NCBI GenBank assembly: GCA_028829895.1
Contig: CM054180.1
Span: 117,660,973 to 117,724,972 of the forward strand
DNA from: Sinotaia quadrata
Lineage: Eukaryota > Mollusca > Gastropoda > Architaenioglossa > Viviparidae
Direction of reading: 5' to 3'
Length of the DNA stretch: 64,000 bases
Under the pieces are notes generated by a model that saw only the letters and a program-made list of their open reading frames with translations, had not been told where the DNA came from and ran no database searches. How positions within the stretch are numbered: the first letter of the stretch is position 1; the number at the start of each line of letters is the position of its first letter. Made by a program: the position numbers and the translations under genes. Shown one piece after another: positions 35,576-47,365 of the stretch.

Positions 35576-36909
35576 TCGTGAATATTTTCCACATAAACTA
35601 TGTTTATTATGTGTTTTCTATTCGCATTACATCTCTTTCAGTTTTCCACTATAAAGCTTGAGTTCCTTCGCACGCATTGTTGTTTTCAGTGGTTTCCAGT
35701 TTCCACATATACTGTAGTATCATGTTATAACGATCCACGCTCCCCTTCCCTAAAGCCAGATTAATACTCTGGCTTACTGCTGTAAAGGCAGCCTCCAGGA
35801 ATACACTTTTATTGTTCCTAAGCAACCAGCTCAGAAATAGAAACCTTGCGAATTCTGAGACAAAATTAATATGCAGTTTGCAAAAGCATGGTGATGACAT
35901 TTAAAGATGCATACTTTGTAACGACTTTATGGTGGCATTTCAAAACTAACACATGTTGTCATATTATTAGCGGGGAGGGCGATTAAAATTCCCCCACAAT
36001 GTAATGCAAGCATATTGGAATTATACTTAATTATGTATGGTTACTATTGTGGAATTTAAATGTGCACACGATTTAATTTCGTGAGGGGGGAATGCCTTGT
36101 AACACTCTTATGAAATTTTTAAAATGTGCACACGTTTTAATTTCGTTAAGGGGCAGTTCAAATATGCATACCTAGTAACACTGTTATATTGGAATTTAAA
36201 TGTACACACGATGCGACTGCCACTTTAATGGAATGCCGATAAATACAAGCTGAAACGCCAAGCTGGGGTGGAATTCAAATAAGATCACATTCTAAGAAGG
36301 AAATACCATGCTTTCCTTTGAAACGTCACTATAATTTATCACTCTGGGGGGGGGGTGGTGGTGTTGCAGCTATATCAGAATGCAAAACATAGGGAAACAA
36401 ATGGCGCATGTATTTACTTTGTCGTGTTCTCGAATTCATCATCTCGGCACTAAAATTAGTGTTCAGCTTTAATATTAACGTTCAAGCATTTTTTTTTATT
36501 TATTCTTTTTTTTAAAGTGTATTGCATTCATCAGGACTTAAGTTGGCATGTACTGGGGCTGGCTTCAAAGGCACAACGTGCTGCATTGTGCTGGTCTGAT
36601 ATTATCCTGCAAAAGGGACTTAACTCCATTTATCCTACGTCTCTACTGTTCATGAAGCCGTCGCGGCCAAAGGTCGCGATGTCAACAGAGTGCATCAGGC
36701 AGTTGAAAACGGTTATTGTTGTTGTTGGCTCCGGACACCTTGCAATAAATTAGTCTTAAATGTAAAGAAGTCGATGTTTGGCTGAAAAGAAAATGTATTA
36801 CAATGTAGGGATTCGGGCTTTGTTTATCGTAGGTCAGTTATGCTCAAATCTGTTTTAAATATAAGAACAGCTCTATACACGCCAAAGAATCACACTTGTT
36901 ACCCTGCGA
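35576..36909. other. Intergenic with diverged repeats at 36030-36215
   Basis: Loose copies of AATTTAAATGTGCACACGAT and TTTAATTTCGT occur around 36050-36215. The rest is unique, with a G run near 36344. A 78-codon plus-strand frame at 36517-36753 is not recognisable. Confidence 0.45.
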
Positions 36910-37072
36910 GGTCTTAGCACAGCTCAGCACGCGACAAAGCGTGCTCAAAGTTCACATATGTACGGGTCTTTGCACAGCTCAGCACGCGACAAAGCGTGCT
37001 CAAAGTTCACATATGTACGGGTCTTTGCACAGCTCAACACGCGACAAAATATGCGCAAAGTTCGCATAATGC
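36910..37072. repeat. 55-bp minisatellite, three units
   Basis: Units begin GTCTTTGCACAGCTCAGCAC and contain GCACGCGACAAAGCGTGC, which can form a 6-bp stem with a GACAAA loop. In the last unit the stem is lost (AACACGCGACAAAATATGCG). Confidence 0.93.
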
Positions 37073-37194
37073 CGATCGAACGTCGTTTTGACCTTTGCTT
37101 GGAATACATATGTTACATTTTTCAAATGTTTTACATGCCCGTCTAAGCAGGATGACGTCACAGATTTAGATAGCTACAACAATCTTTTTGTTGC

Positions 37195-37660
37195 AGACTG
37201 TCCATGTAAAATCGTGGATGAAAATAGTGTATGTATCCATAATTGTAAAGGTAAAAATCGTGAATTAAAATAGTGTGTATGTCCGTGACTTGTAAAGATA
37301 AAATCGTAGATAAAAATAGTGTATGTGTCCATCGCTTGTAAAGGTAAAAATTCGGGATTTCAAATAGTGTGTATGTCCATACAATAAAATCGTAGCTGAA
37401 AATAGTTGTATGTCGACAGCTTGTTAAGGTAAAATCGTGGATGAAACTAGTGTGTGTCCAGAATTTGTAAAGGTTAAAATCGTGTATGAAAATAGTGCGT
37501 GTCCAGAATTTGTAAAGGTTAAAATCGTGTAGGAAAATAGTGTATGTGTCCAGAATTTGTAAAGGTAAAATCGTGTATGAAAATAGTGTATGTGTCCAGA
37601 ATTTGTAAAGGTTAAAATCTTGTATGAAAATAGTGTATGTGTCCACAGCTTCATTCATGT
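37195..37660. repeat. About 46-bp minisatellite
   Basis: Nine to ten copies of TTTGTAAAGGTTAAAATCGT followed by GTATGAAAATAGTGTATGTGTCC. Outer copies diverge. A 177-codon minus-strand ORF is the repeat read in changing phase. Confidence 0.94.
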
Positions 37661-38547
37661 GCTGTGTCTTTTGATGATTTGTGCATCGCATTCAATTTTC
37701 TTTTCTCGGGAGTTTCTTTGAATAGAATGTCGGACATATTGAAGGCGTTGGTGTCTATTTTAAGGCATGTGATGTATTTCTACTTGCTCGGGTTCCTGCA
37801 AGCTTGGCAAGGTCGAGGTCAGAAAAGTTTGAAAAAAATCATATTTATTCGGATTAATAAGATCTTTTGTGCGGTGTTTTTTAATGGTTTTTTTTGCAAG
37901 GTATTTGTTTTAGGTGTTTTGCTTCTTTAAATTAATATATTCTTGTTTTTATTCATTACTTTTATTGTTACAGTTAAGCTGTGGATATAGTTGCTTCGCA
38001 AAGAAGAAGATAGATGTCTTCGGCTGTACCGAAAATTAGCAGATCCTGTATTTCTGGCTCCTAAGTGTCTATTATTCAGGAACTGTTGCCCCTATTTGTA
38101 GGGTGTTCTAATTCAGTTGTCTTGATATTGTTTTGCAACTAACTTTATATAATCTTTGTTTATGTCCTAACTCTCCAGTCAGGAACGTTTGCAAAGTCCC
38201 AAGATTTGGTATTCATTGCAGACGTGATTAATGCCAAATCAAGAGCCTCGAGCTGTCCAGAAGTATAACTGTCATGGGCTGGACGCTGCTGGTAGGTTGC
38301 TTGCAAGTGTAAACGTGTCGGGGTGGGTGGGAGGTGATTGTCATTTTATTATCCATTCTTACAGAAAAGTGGTATTACCATATGTACAAGTTATCTGCGG
38401 TGAAAACGTTTTGGCTACGGGCGCTTGCAATACTGTTAGCATTCAACATAATTTTTTTTCTACCATAACATTGTATTATTTATCAGGAATGTGTGGAATG
38501 CTTTTTTAAAATAATATATATGTGCGGGGCGTATTTGCGGACGAATA
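37661..38547. other. Intergenic, no gene recognised
   Basis: AT-rich unique DNA between arrays. Confidence 0.4.
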
Positions 38548-38664
38548 GTGAGTGAGTGAGTGAGTGAGTGAGTGAGTGAGTGAGTGAGTGAGTGAGTGAG
38601 TGAGTGAGTGAGTGAGTGAGTGAGTGAGTGAGTGAGTGAGTGAGTGAGTGAGTGAGAGAGAGAG
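38548..38664. repeat. (GTGA)n array 1
   Basis: Perfect GTGA units for about 110 bp, ending in a few GA units. Confidence 0.97.
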
Positions 38665-38776
38665 AATAATTTGTTAGCGAATAATAATAATGTTAAGAAT
38701 ATGATGACTGGATTCAGAAGGGAAATGACTGATCGACAGGGTGGTCTAAGTAAATGAGTGAATGATAGGGTGATTT

Positions 38777-38854
38777 GTGAGTGAGTGAGTGAGTGAGTGA
38801 GTGAGTGAGTGAGTGAGTGAGTGAGTGAGTGAGTGAGTGAGTGAGTGAGTGAGT
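38777..38854. repeat. (GTGA)n array 2
   Basis: A second perfect GTGA array 112 bp after the first; the spacer contains diverged remnants (GTAAATGAGTGAATGATAGG). Confidence 0.97.
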
Positions 38855-39162
38855 CTCTAAATTATTTATAATATACCGAATAGCAGATTGTCTGCTTGGT
38901 TAGTTCATGAACTGATAGTCTTTGACCTCTTGTTGAATTCAGAAGCTGACTATTAAATGATGCCACAAATAAACAGCTGACTTAAAATTATTTCACAAAT
39001 AAATACAGTAGCAGACTATGTAATAATATTAAAAAAACCCAAACAAATAGCTGACTATTAAATTATAACACAAATAAATAGCTGATTAATGGATTCATAA
39101 ACTTGAAGAAATGTGTGTTACTTAAAATTCAGAATGCTTTTTTACTGCTGGCTGTTATGGTG

Positions 39163-39167
39163 TGTGC

Positions 39168-39215
<48 letters not shown>

Positions 39216-39232
39216 GCGTGTGTATGTGTGTG
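39163..39232. repeat. (TG)n microsatellite
   Basis: TG tract with CG interruptions toward its end. Confidence 0.94.
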
Positions 39233-39861
39233 TCCGTCCGCGCACGCCAAAAGTGTATATACAAAAGTGTAATGTGTGCCTACTTGTATTTCAGTTGTTA
39301 CCGTTGCTTGGAAAAGGGAGAGAGAGTGGTACGTCTTTCAGAGTGGGATTAAGACTGCTTAATTTACCAGGCATGTAAAGGTCTGGAAGTGTGATAACAG
39401 TTAACCTGCAATCAGACACAAATTATTTCTCTACTGAAGACAGAAACTGGCTTTTAAAAGGAGACGGACGGGCAGTACAAATTTGCAGCGTGTTTGTTTT
39501 TAGCTAAAATCTAGGATGACATTCAACCTGTGGCAGCCAGGGTTTAAACAAGGTGGGCAATTCCAACAGGTTGTCTGCTGTCAGTTTCTGCTTTTGGTTC
39601 ATTATGTGGAAGACTGCTTTTACTGCTAGATAAATTATAGTGTGACGTCTTGCTGGAGTTCTTGTTAAAAACGTTTTTCATTGCTGACTTTTATAATGTC
39701 ATGAGGTGATTTGAGATACGTCCATTCATCTGCACTTTCGATGTACGTATTAATTTGATTAATCGTAACGTACATTTTGAGCATAAAGATCTGTTTTTCA
39801 ATATTGTTTTAATATTTTTTTTATTAATAATAAGTTTGTAGTTATAATATGTGTATGTGCG

Positions 39862-39898
39862 TTTGTGTGTGTGTGTGTGTGTATGTGTGTGTGTGTGT

Positions 39899-39936
<38 letters not shown>
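39862..39936. repeat. (TG)n(GA)n compound microsatellite
   Basis: TG tract with one TATG interruption, then TCTGA and a perfect GA tract. Confidence 0.94.
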
Positions 39937-39940
<4 letters not shown>

Positions 39941-40139
39941 AAAAATAGATGGCACTGTGGGGGAAAATTGACATACATACCAAAATTATAATTGTGACGG
40001 TATAAGGGGTAGTCCCCTGAGTTGGAAGAAATGCTCCGAGGCAAATGATTTCATCAGTGAAGTCTGGAATAGAATTTACCATCTTTGGCTTACAAATACC
40101 TTTCTTCTTCTGGATCTGCAGAGATGCCATGGTGCCATT

Positions 40140-40140
<1 letters not shown>

Positions 40141-40198
<58 letters not shown>
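40141..40198. repeat. (GA)n microsatellite
   Basis: Perfect GA tract of about 55 bp. Confidence 0.96.
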
Positions 40199-40201
<3 letters not shown>

Positions 40202-40721
40202 TATTAATGCTAGAGGCATTGAAAAATGTTACGTTTTACATGCTGAGGAGAGGTGTTTTGTTTTGGACACAAGGGCGGCTGGCTGTTTCTTAATTTATTA
40301 ATCCATTTATTATTGTGTGGTATTCCTGGCAAGACAACAAGGTTTCTGAAATCAAAAGAGGTTCCAGTTGTGGAGTAATGGATATGTGTGATATGAGTGT
40401 GCACATAATTGAATAACCTATTCTAATGAGAGCAACACGCGACTGACTTGAAATGCGCCAACGCTGACAGACTTTCGGAAAGGTCATGCACTTTTATTCT
40501 CACACTCAAACCATTCCTCTCTTCACTTTACTGTCGTAATACTTTGTCGTAATATTTTGATTTGTTTGTTTTACTCTTTCACAATATTCGTCATATTCGA
40601 ATACAGAAAATCTTTTTAATGAAAAATACTCTATTATTTCTTTCTAATAGACAATATAGGTTGTTGCTAAAAGTAGGTCACGTGTACTGTCGCCATGTTT
40701 CTAAACGGATGAACAGTTCAT

Positions 40722-40910
40722 CCGTGTGATGATTTGTTGCAATGATGCACACTACACAGTGCTTGTCGAGTGTGTGATGATTTGTTGCAAATGACGAACG
40801 TCACGCAACATTTGATTATTTGTTTCAAATAAAGAATGTCACACAGCATATGATTGTGTGATGATTTGTTGCAAATGACGAATGTCACACAGGAGGATTG
40901 TGTGATGTTG
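40722..40910. repeat. Minisatellite with GTGTGATGATTTGTTGCAA motif
   Basis: Four to five copies of TGTGTGATGATTTGTTGCAA followed by ATGACGAATGTCACACA, with length changes between copies. Confidence 0.88.
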
Positions 40911-41046
40911 AAAAGTATGCATAATACAGGGACAAAGTAATTATGACACACCGAGTATTATTTGGAAAAGACTTTGTGATAGAGAGAAGTATACTTGCTC
41001 TGCTAATTATATGAATGCGCTGTACAAGGTACACATGTTGGTGTCG

Positions 41047-41495
41047 TCGATGTGTAAAAGTGTACATAAGGTAGTGATATGATAAGTAGAATTAGACTTA
41101 TTGTTATGTATAATAACTTTGTGATGTGTAAGAGTGTACATAACATAGTGATATGATAACTAAAATTAGACTTATCGTTATGTATAATAACTTTGTGATG
41201 TGTAAGAGTGTACATAACATAGTGATATGATAACTAGAATTAGACTTATTGTTATGTATAATAACTTTGTGATGTGTAAGAGTGTACATAACATAGTGAT
41301 ATGATAACTAAAATTAGACTTATTGTTATGTATAATAACTTTGTGATGTGTAAGAGTGTACATAACATAGTGATATGATAACTAAAATTAGACTTATCGT
41401 TATGTATAAAAACTTTGTGATGTGTAAGTGTGTATATAACGTAGTGATATGATAATTAGAATTAGACTTATTGTTATGTATAATAACTTTGTGAA
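41047..41495. repeat. 74-bp tandem repeat, six units
   Basis: Units of 74 bp contain TTTGTGATGTGTAAGAGTGT, ACATAACATAGTGATATGAT, then AACTAAAATTAGACTTATTG and TTATGTATAATAAC. Inner units are nearly identical; outer ones have more substitutions. Confidence 0.96.
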
Positions 41496-41960
41496 TGACA
41501 CAATAATGCTATCATGATACTTTTGAATAGGAAGAGTTTGTTCGGTATCTATGATGGCATTGGAAAGATTTTATCTAGTCTTGTACCGGAAGTGTCATTA
41601 AGATGATTTAGAAAAAATAAAAAGTTTGCTACTAGCTAAAAGGCTATTTGGGATTGGTGAAGAATGTTGCACGATAACAAATTTATTATTATGTATTGTT
41701 AGCCGTTTCTTACTTTCTTAATCTGAAAAGCTTGCTAGAATTTGCACGTGGAAGGTGAACGAATCATGAAGACTCTGAACAAATGGAGACCCTCATCAGG
41801 CTAGTAATTTCAGACGGTCTCACGGAGTGATAGATAACAATCCCAAAAAGAATTCATTGTAAATTACTAATTCTAGAATCAATAAGCATTAGCATTCGAC
41901 AAGGTTCAGTCCACACACAGAGGGAAATATTGCATAGAGTTATGATATTAAATTTTATTT
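41496..41960. other. Intergenic, no gene recognised
   Basis: Unique AT-rich spacer. Confidence 0.4.
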
Positions 41961-41974
41961 AAAATGATAATGTT

Positions 41975-42135
41975 TAAATATTAATAAATATTCATAATAC
42001 CGTCAATTGCTGATTAATAGATAGAGGCATGAACAGAGGGTTGGTTGCTTGCTTGATTTTAAATATTCATAAATATTCATAATACCATCGATTGCTGATT
42101 AATAGATAGAGGCATGAACAGAGGGTTGGTTGCTT
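41975..42135. repeat. About 80-bp tandem duplication
   Basis: Two copies of AAATATTCATAATACC, GCTGATTAATAGATAGAGGC and ATGAACAGAGGGTTGGTTGC; the second extends into a GGTT/GCTT array. Confidence 0.9.
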
Positions 42136-42955
42136 GGTTGGTTGGTTGCTTGGTTGGTTACTTGCTTGGTTTCGGTTTGTTGGTTTTTATGGATGGAGGG
42201 AGAGAGGAAAAGGGGAGGTAGAAAGAGCGGACGGGTAACAATTAGTAAGACACCTGCCTTCCTAGCAGCCTTTTCCTGGAGGCTTTTCCCTAGGTACCGC
42301 AAAGAAAACTCGGTGGGAAGGCTTGTTTGCATGAAAAGGTAGCTATTTTAAGTGTCTCTAAACAACGGAAATTGCATTTGATCAAGGACCCAAGTCGTGC
42401 TTCGTCTTAACGTAATCAACAGTCGTCGCATGAATTTGTGATGCGAATGTAAAACGAACTGGACATCGACATGAATATTTTAGAGAGAAACAAAAACATT
42501 AGGAAGTGAAAGAGAGAATGCATTGCACACAAATAAAATTTATCGCAGAGGCTTGTCTTCCTACAAGATATGTGTGTACTTGTGACTTGTGGTGTGTAAA
42601 TAACAACGAACGGACACCTTTTAGTCTTTCACAGAAAATGTCCAATGGATTTTTCTATGTAACCCATGGATAAAAAGACTTTAGACTTAACTACATGTTA
42701 CAAATTTTGCGTGCGCGCACACAGAGAGGTATGTGAGTTGGTGGGGGGGGGAGAGAGAGAGAGAAACACACAGGAAGAGAGAGAGAAGCGAAGGAGTGAA
42801 GAAACAAAACGAAATAGAATGGTTTGAACGTTAAATAGAGAAAAATGTTAAACTTGAGAATACTTAAATACACTAATGACAATGTATTTACAGCCGTCTA
42901 GAAATATAAAATATCTATGAGTTAATGTTCTGTTTAATGAATAGGGTAATGTGTA
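42136..42955. other. Intergenic, no gene recognised
   Basis: Begins with GGTT-type repeats, otherwise unique, with a GA-rich patch at 42745-42790. Confidence 0.45.
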
Positions 42956-43132
42956 TATATGTATATGAGAGAGAAAGAGTGTGTGTATGTGTTTGTGAGT
43001 GTGTGCGTGTGTGTGTGTAAGGTGTGTGTGTGTGCGTGCGTGCGTGTGTGTGTAAGGTGTGTGTGTGTGCGTGCGTTCGTGTGTGTGTAAGGTGTGTGTG
43101 TATGTGTTTGTGAGTGTGTGCGTGTGTGTGTG

Positions 43133-43228
<96 letters not shown>
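42956..43228. repeat. TG-rich minisatellite and (TG)n tract
   Basis: Cassettes of GTGTGTGTGTAAGGTGTGTG with GCGTGCGT inserts recur three to four times, then a nearly perfect TG tract of about 95 bp. His/Thr ORFs are artefacts. Confidence 0.95.
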
Positions 43229-43231
<3 letters not shown>

Positions 43232-44757
43232 TTTACATAACGACATGGACCGTTATTCTTGCTTTCATTTAATCCATTCTTGTGGGCTGCCTTTTGAATT
43301 TTTTAAATGTTAGACTGAAGCAAATTGATCGCACAACTACGACTGTTCTTGAAAATAAATCGCAATTCATCCACTACATTGTTTCTTAACGTAATTTCTA
43401 ATTCATTTCATTTTTTCTTAAATTCGACAAGATCACGTATCGAAAGGCTACATTTTAAACATATTCATTTAACTTCTTGTTCTTAATATATTTTTTTCTA
43501 TTTTTTCTTTCCTTCTTTTTCTTAAATTGCGTTTTATCCAAGCACAAAAGTGACAGGACGTTAAGAGACGATCTAATGCAGCTCATTGAAACTGTCAGCG
43601 GGAAGAGCGGAAGTTGTTCTCATGGATGGAAACGAGGGCGATATGCGCGTGTCACGTGCAGTGGCGTTGTCTAGGCTTGCGCATGCGTAACGTTTGACAG
43701 TTGACAGAAAATCTCTACGTCTGGCTACTTTTAAGCGTGGCATTCGCGGGTCAGCCTTTTGCCCCCAATAGTTTACCCCTTTTATCCTTCCACCCCCACT
43801 CCACCCGGAATGGTCAATTAACGAGAAGACAAAAGTTGTCGAAAATTTCGACTGACAGTTCCATCCTGTTGCTTGTTTGCTTTTCTTCGACCTTCCTTTT
43901 GAGGTGGCAAAGTGCACAGGTTTAAAGGTAAGGCTGCCAATTATTACAGATATCAAAGACCAAAAAGACTGCAGACGAAATGTATGAAGCTCGACAAAGA
44001 ATTAGAGGAATGTCGCTATTTAAAGTGGGGGGTGGGGAGAGAACGAAAAGAAATGAAGTCATCAATACTTAATGTCAAGCGAATCAAAAGGTTTAGCGTG
44101 ATAAAATAGCGCTCAATAGCTTTATTATAGGCTCTTTTGATTCTGACAGTGCAAGCCAATGTCAGTCAATACGGTAGATGTTGATGTGGTGGTGGTGATG
44201 GTGGTGGTAAAGATGGTAGTGATGGTGGTAATAATCTGTTCTATTCTGTACCGTACATACCCCGGTTTTAATTTAAATATAATAAGTGTAGGTAAAGCTT
44301 ACAAATTGAGCATATACAGAATACTGCCGGATTTACAAAAGAAATGTGATGAATAAAGTAATATTATAAAGCAATCAGTAAGGAATTATGGTGCATTCAA
44401 TCTTTCAATGCGCATTTTCAAAAGTGCACTTTCTGGCGGCGCAGCCGTAACGTCTAGTCCTTCACGTCCAGGTAAAGTCATGTCAGTTAGCAATGTTGAA
44501 GTTGTTTTTCCTTGAGAAGAGCTGGTACTGTTTTCCCATTCTTTAATTTTTAAAAGTAAGTTGTTCTTTTCTGAGTTTCTGATTGTGACCTACATAACAA
44601 TAGATTTATTCTTAAATGCAGTTCTGAATTGTCAAAACAAGGATGTAAACATTACATATTCTAAAAGTATTGCATAGTTACTTCCCTTTATGTGACAGTG
44701 TTAATTTATTTATTTCTATCATTAAAATGAATGTTCATGTATGCATACTTATTTTTA

Positions 44758-44760
<3 letters not shown>
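43229..44760. other. Mostly unique DNA with a CpG-rich patch
   Basis: 43590-43830 is more GC- and CpG-rich and carries several promoter-type motifs (listed separately). A GGTGGTGATGGT-type patch lies at 44187-44232. No exon recognised. Confidence 0.45.
43607..43687. promoter_or_regulatory. Cluster of ETS, E-box and NRF1-type motifs
   Basis: Within 81 bp: GCGGAAGT (43607-43614, ETS-like), GTCACGTG (43651-43658, USF/MYC E-box) and TGCGCATGCG (43678-43687, NRF1-like). This combination is typical of CpG-rich promoters in animals. A neighbouring transcript is not visible, so promoter activity is inference. Confidence 0.35.
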
Positions 44761-44762
<2 letters not shown>

Positions 44763-44831
<69 letters not shown>

Positions 44832-44836
44832 ATGTG
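44763..44836. repeat. (TG)n microsatellite
   Basis: TG tract of about 70 bp. Confidence 0.96.
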
Positions 44837-44949
44837 CGTTTGTGTATGAGTATGTGTGCGTGAGTAACTATGACAGTCTTAAAGTAGCCAAATTCCTCGT
44901 CATTATATATATTTATTCAACACGGTCCTCCGACTCCAAGTTAGATGAA

Positions 44950-47010
44950 TTGTAACTTGACAGGTAGCAGTGGCAGATGCGCAATCACCGAAGTCAGGTA
45001 TGAACGCCCGTTACGCCGTTCATCTACCACAAGGAGAGGGGGTGGGGTGTACCGGGACCCCTTGCATCAGCCTTAGATGCACATGGTTACTTAACCTTTG
45101 GGCCTAAAATCCCACATGAAATCGTCCTAACACGACCTTCTCTCGGAACCCGCTGGGAGAGGACTCGGCTGTCCCCTGCGAACAGTGCTAGGGTGTCAGA
45201 GCCGGAAGCGGCTCTGGCCCCAGTGTCGTCAGTGTCCGGAAGTTTGGTGGTGGCAAACTGTCACTGGCACTGCGCACCCTGCCTAAAGAACGAAACATTC
45301 GTGACCTCATCATGAGGCGGCTTATGTAGAGGAAAGGGCAGACACATTTGAAACTACCAAGAGAACGAATTACGGAGTGAAGATCCTATGAAATTTACGC
45401 TGGGCGCCGACCTCTTACCAATGGATAGAGTCTTCTTGCGGGCTCCCACAGGGGAAGCTGTGAACGCTTCCTCGGGTGGTGGGGATGGATTATTCAATCA
45501 GCCTTTGGGGATGGCATAGGGCTACTGGGGAGGGGGAGAGGCAGTGGAACCACATCTAATGGTGGTGGTGGGAGAACATCACGTTAGGAGGTGTGATGAT
45601 CCCTGCACGGGGAGAGACGGGGGATCGCACAGGATAATGTTTTCTCTGATGAAGAACCAAACACTCGAACAACTTACTGGACAAGCAGTGATGGTGTTAA
45701 CATCGACCGAAATACCCGTACCATCACGCGTGTAACCAAGAAACTCGGGACAGACAATTCAAGGGCAGGTAGCTGGGCTGAAACCAGTTATAGCGATGTA
45801 GATGATCAGGCGGGACTTTTAAACCCTGTCACTACCACACCCTGGGCCTAGGGGTGAGTCCTGCATGCAAACTGGACTTCACTAGCACTAAATTTCTTAG
45901 AGATCAAGCCCGTAAAAAGGACATGAATTTGGTTCTCAAATACCAGTGCTGTGGCGAGTCATGGGACAAACTCCGCAGCGTGAAGTGCCACAACCCGCGA
46001 AGCAAGGGAGTTTGCAAACGTGGGATTCATTTCAGGTTCTTGTGCGAAGTGTGTGGACCTAGGGCAGCAACACTCTCTGGACTAAGCCAGCACCGGCGAC
46101 ACCAACATCCGAGTCAGGCCAATGACTACCGGATTACTCACATGGGAGACAAAAAGAAAAGAGCGCTTGACGGTCGCCACCCCACACACCACAACTTGAT
46201 CAGGGAACAGTAGGATGACACGCCAATCTTATCTATGTCGCCATGATGCCGCTGCCCCTGAAGCCAGGCCAGCTGAGCCGATAAATAGGTAGCCTATCGC
46301 CAATGCGGCCGAAAGGCAGCTAGATGGTGGAGGAACGCCGGCTCAAAAGACTGTCCCATCAGTCGCAGATATGTAAACCCGACCCTCAACGCTGTCCCAT
46401 CAGTGGCCCGGAAACGTATGGTAGGCCAAGCATGATGGAATGAACAATCGAGAAAACTCTGATTGATTTATTGCTGCTGGAACTGCATAATTACATGTGT
46501 ATTAATATGCATGGGAGCGAATATTTGTGGCAAAATGGGTACACGTTTACCTCAAAACAAATTGCATTCAAAACAAAGCAAACACAGTTCATCGAACATT
46601 TGGCGAAAAGGAATCGGACAGCACTGCCCGTAGCCGAAGTGTCAGAGGAAAGTAATGATGGAGGTCAGCTAGCTGGAGCTGAACCGCAAGTTCCGCTGAA
46701 CCGTGATATGTGGCAACAGTGGTTGTCGAACCTGAAAATTGGCGAAGACAAGCTGGCTGAGAGGGCAGTGTCTGGAAAAGTCGAACCTGTCTTGGTGCAG
46801 CAAGAAGATCACGATACTGGGAGCTAGTGGAAGACATCTTAGCATTAGTCCTGAAAGATTACAGGCAAACTAAAACTAAACGGGTGGGAATACAAGAGGC
46901 AAGAATATGCCAGGCAGAAGAAAAGTTCGAGAGAGAGGAGATGCACAGGACGCAGAGACCGTTTTGCTGCTCTGCAGCAGAAATGACAGGCAAATCGAAA
47001 AATGGCGATT
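44950..47010 (+). pseudogene. Decayed 5' part of an R2-superfamily LINE
   Basis: The block is GC-richer than its surroundings. The only convincing coding remnant is 45854-46213. After residue 86 of that frame the reading continues as LIREQ, then stop (46210-46212), DDTPILSMSP, stop, as expected of decay. Near 46890-46930 a frame reads EYKRQEYARQKK, resembling the basic RQxYA-type segment between the zinc fingers and reverse transcriptase of such elements. No reverse transcriptase or endonuclease domain follows. The 5' boundary and the whole stretch are tentative. Confidence 0.5.
45854..46213 (+). pseudogene. N-terminal C2H2 zinc finger remnant of R2-like ORF
   Basis: A 119-codon open frame opening on GTG (no ATG at this point). 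Residues 64-85 form a C2H2 finger: C64-x2-C67-x12-H80-x4-H85, reading FLCEVCG...GLSQHRRHQHP. That GLSQHRRxxHP context is typical of the N-terminal DNA-binding finger of R2-superfamily non-LTR retrotransposons, which positions the element's complex on its target. Further cysteines at 32, 33, 45 and 54 may be a second, incomplete metal site. A stop follows directly, and downstream frames are broken. A host zinc-finger gene is a less likely alternative. Confidence 0.6.
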
Positions 47011-47135
47011 AATTGTATTGAAATATTGAACCCCCGAATACCACCTCAATCCCTTGCAAGACAAAATAAATGCAATGTCTATTTCAACTCTTAAAGGCCT
47101 CTCGCAAATGGTGAGGCAAATGACTAACAAACTGT

Positions 47136-47365
47136 CTATGAAAACATGATGCAAAATACATTTTCTGCCCTATGAAAACATGATGCATAATACATTTTCT
47201 GCCCTATGAAAACATGATGTATAATACATTTTCTGCCCTATGAAAACATGATGCATAATACATTTTCTGCCCTTGCATAATACATTTTCTGCCCTATGAA
47301 AACATGATGCATAATACATTTTCTGCCCTATGAAAACATGATGCAAAATACATTTTCTGCCCTAT
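47136..47365. repeat. 34-bp minisatellite, seven units
   Basis: Units of CTATGAAAACATGATGCATA followed by ATACATTTTCTGCC; one unit lacks its first 13 bases or so. Confidence 0.95.

Larger units (their letters stand above)
38855..40724. other. Intergenic with several microsatellites
   Basis: Contains loose repeats of AACAAATAAATAGCTGACTA (38940-39090), a TG tract (39163-39232), joined TG and GA tracts (39862-39936) and a GA tract (40141-40198). No gene recognised. Confidence 0.55.

Noticed and set aside
37158..37691. 177-codon minus ORF
   Set aside because: The 46-bp minisatellite read in shifting phase.
42848..43246. His-Thr repeat protein
   Set aside because: Translation of the TG microsatellite on the minus strand.
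43573..43956. 127-codon minus ORF
   Set aside because: Overlaps a CpG-rich patch where stops are rare; no family resemblance.
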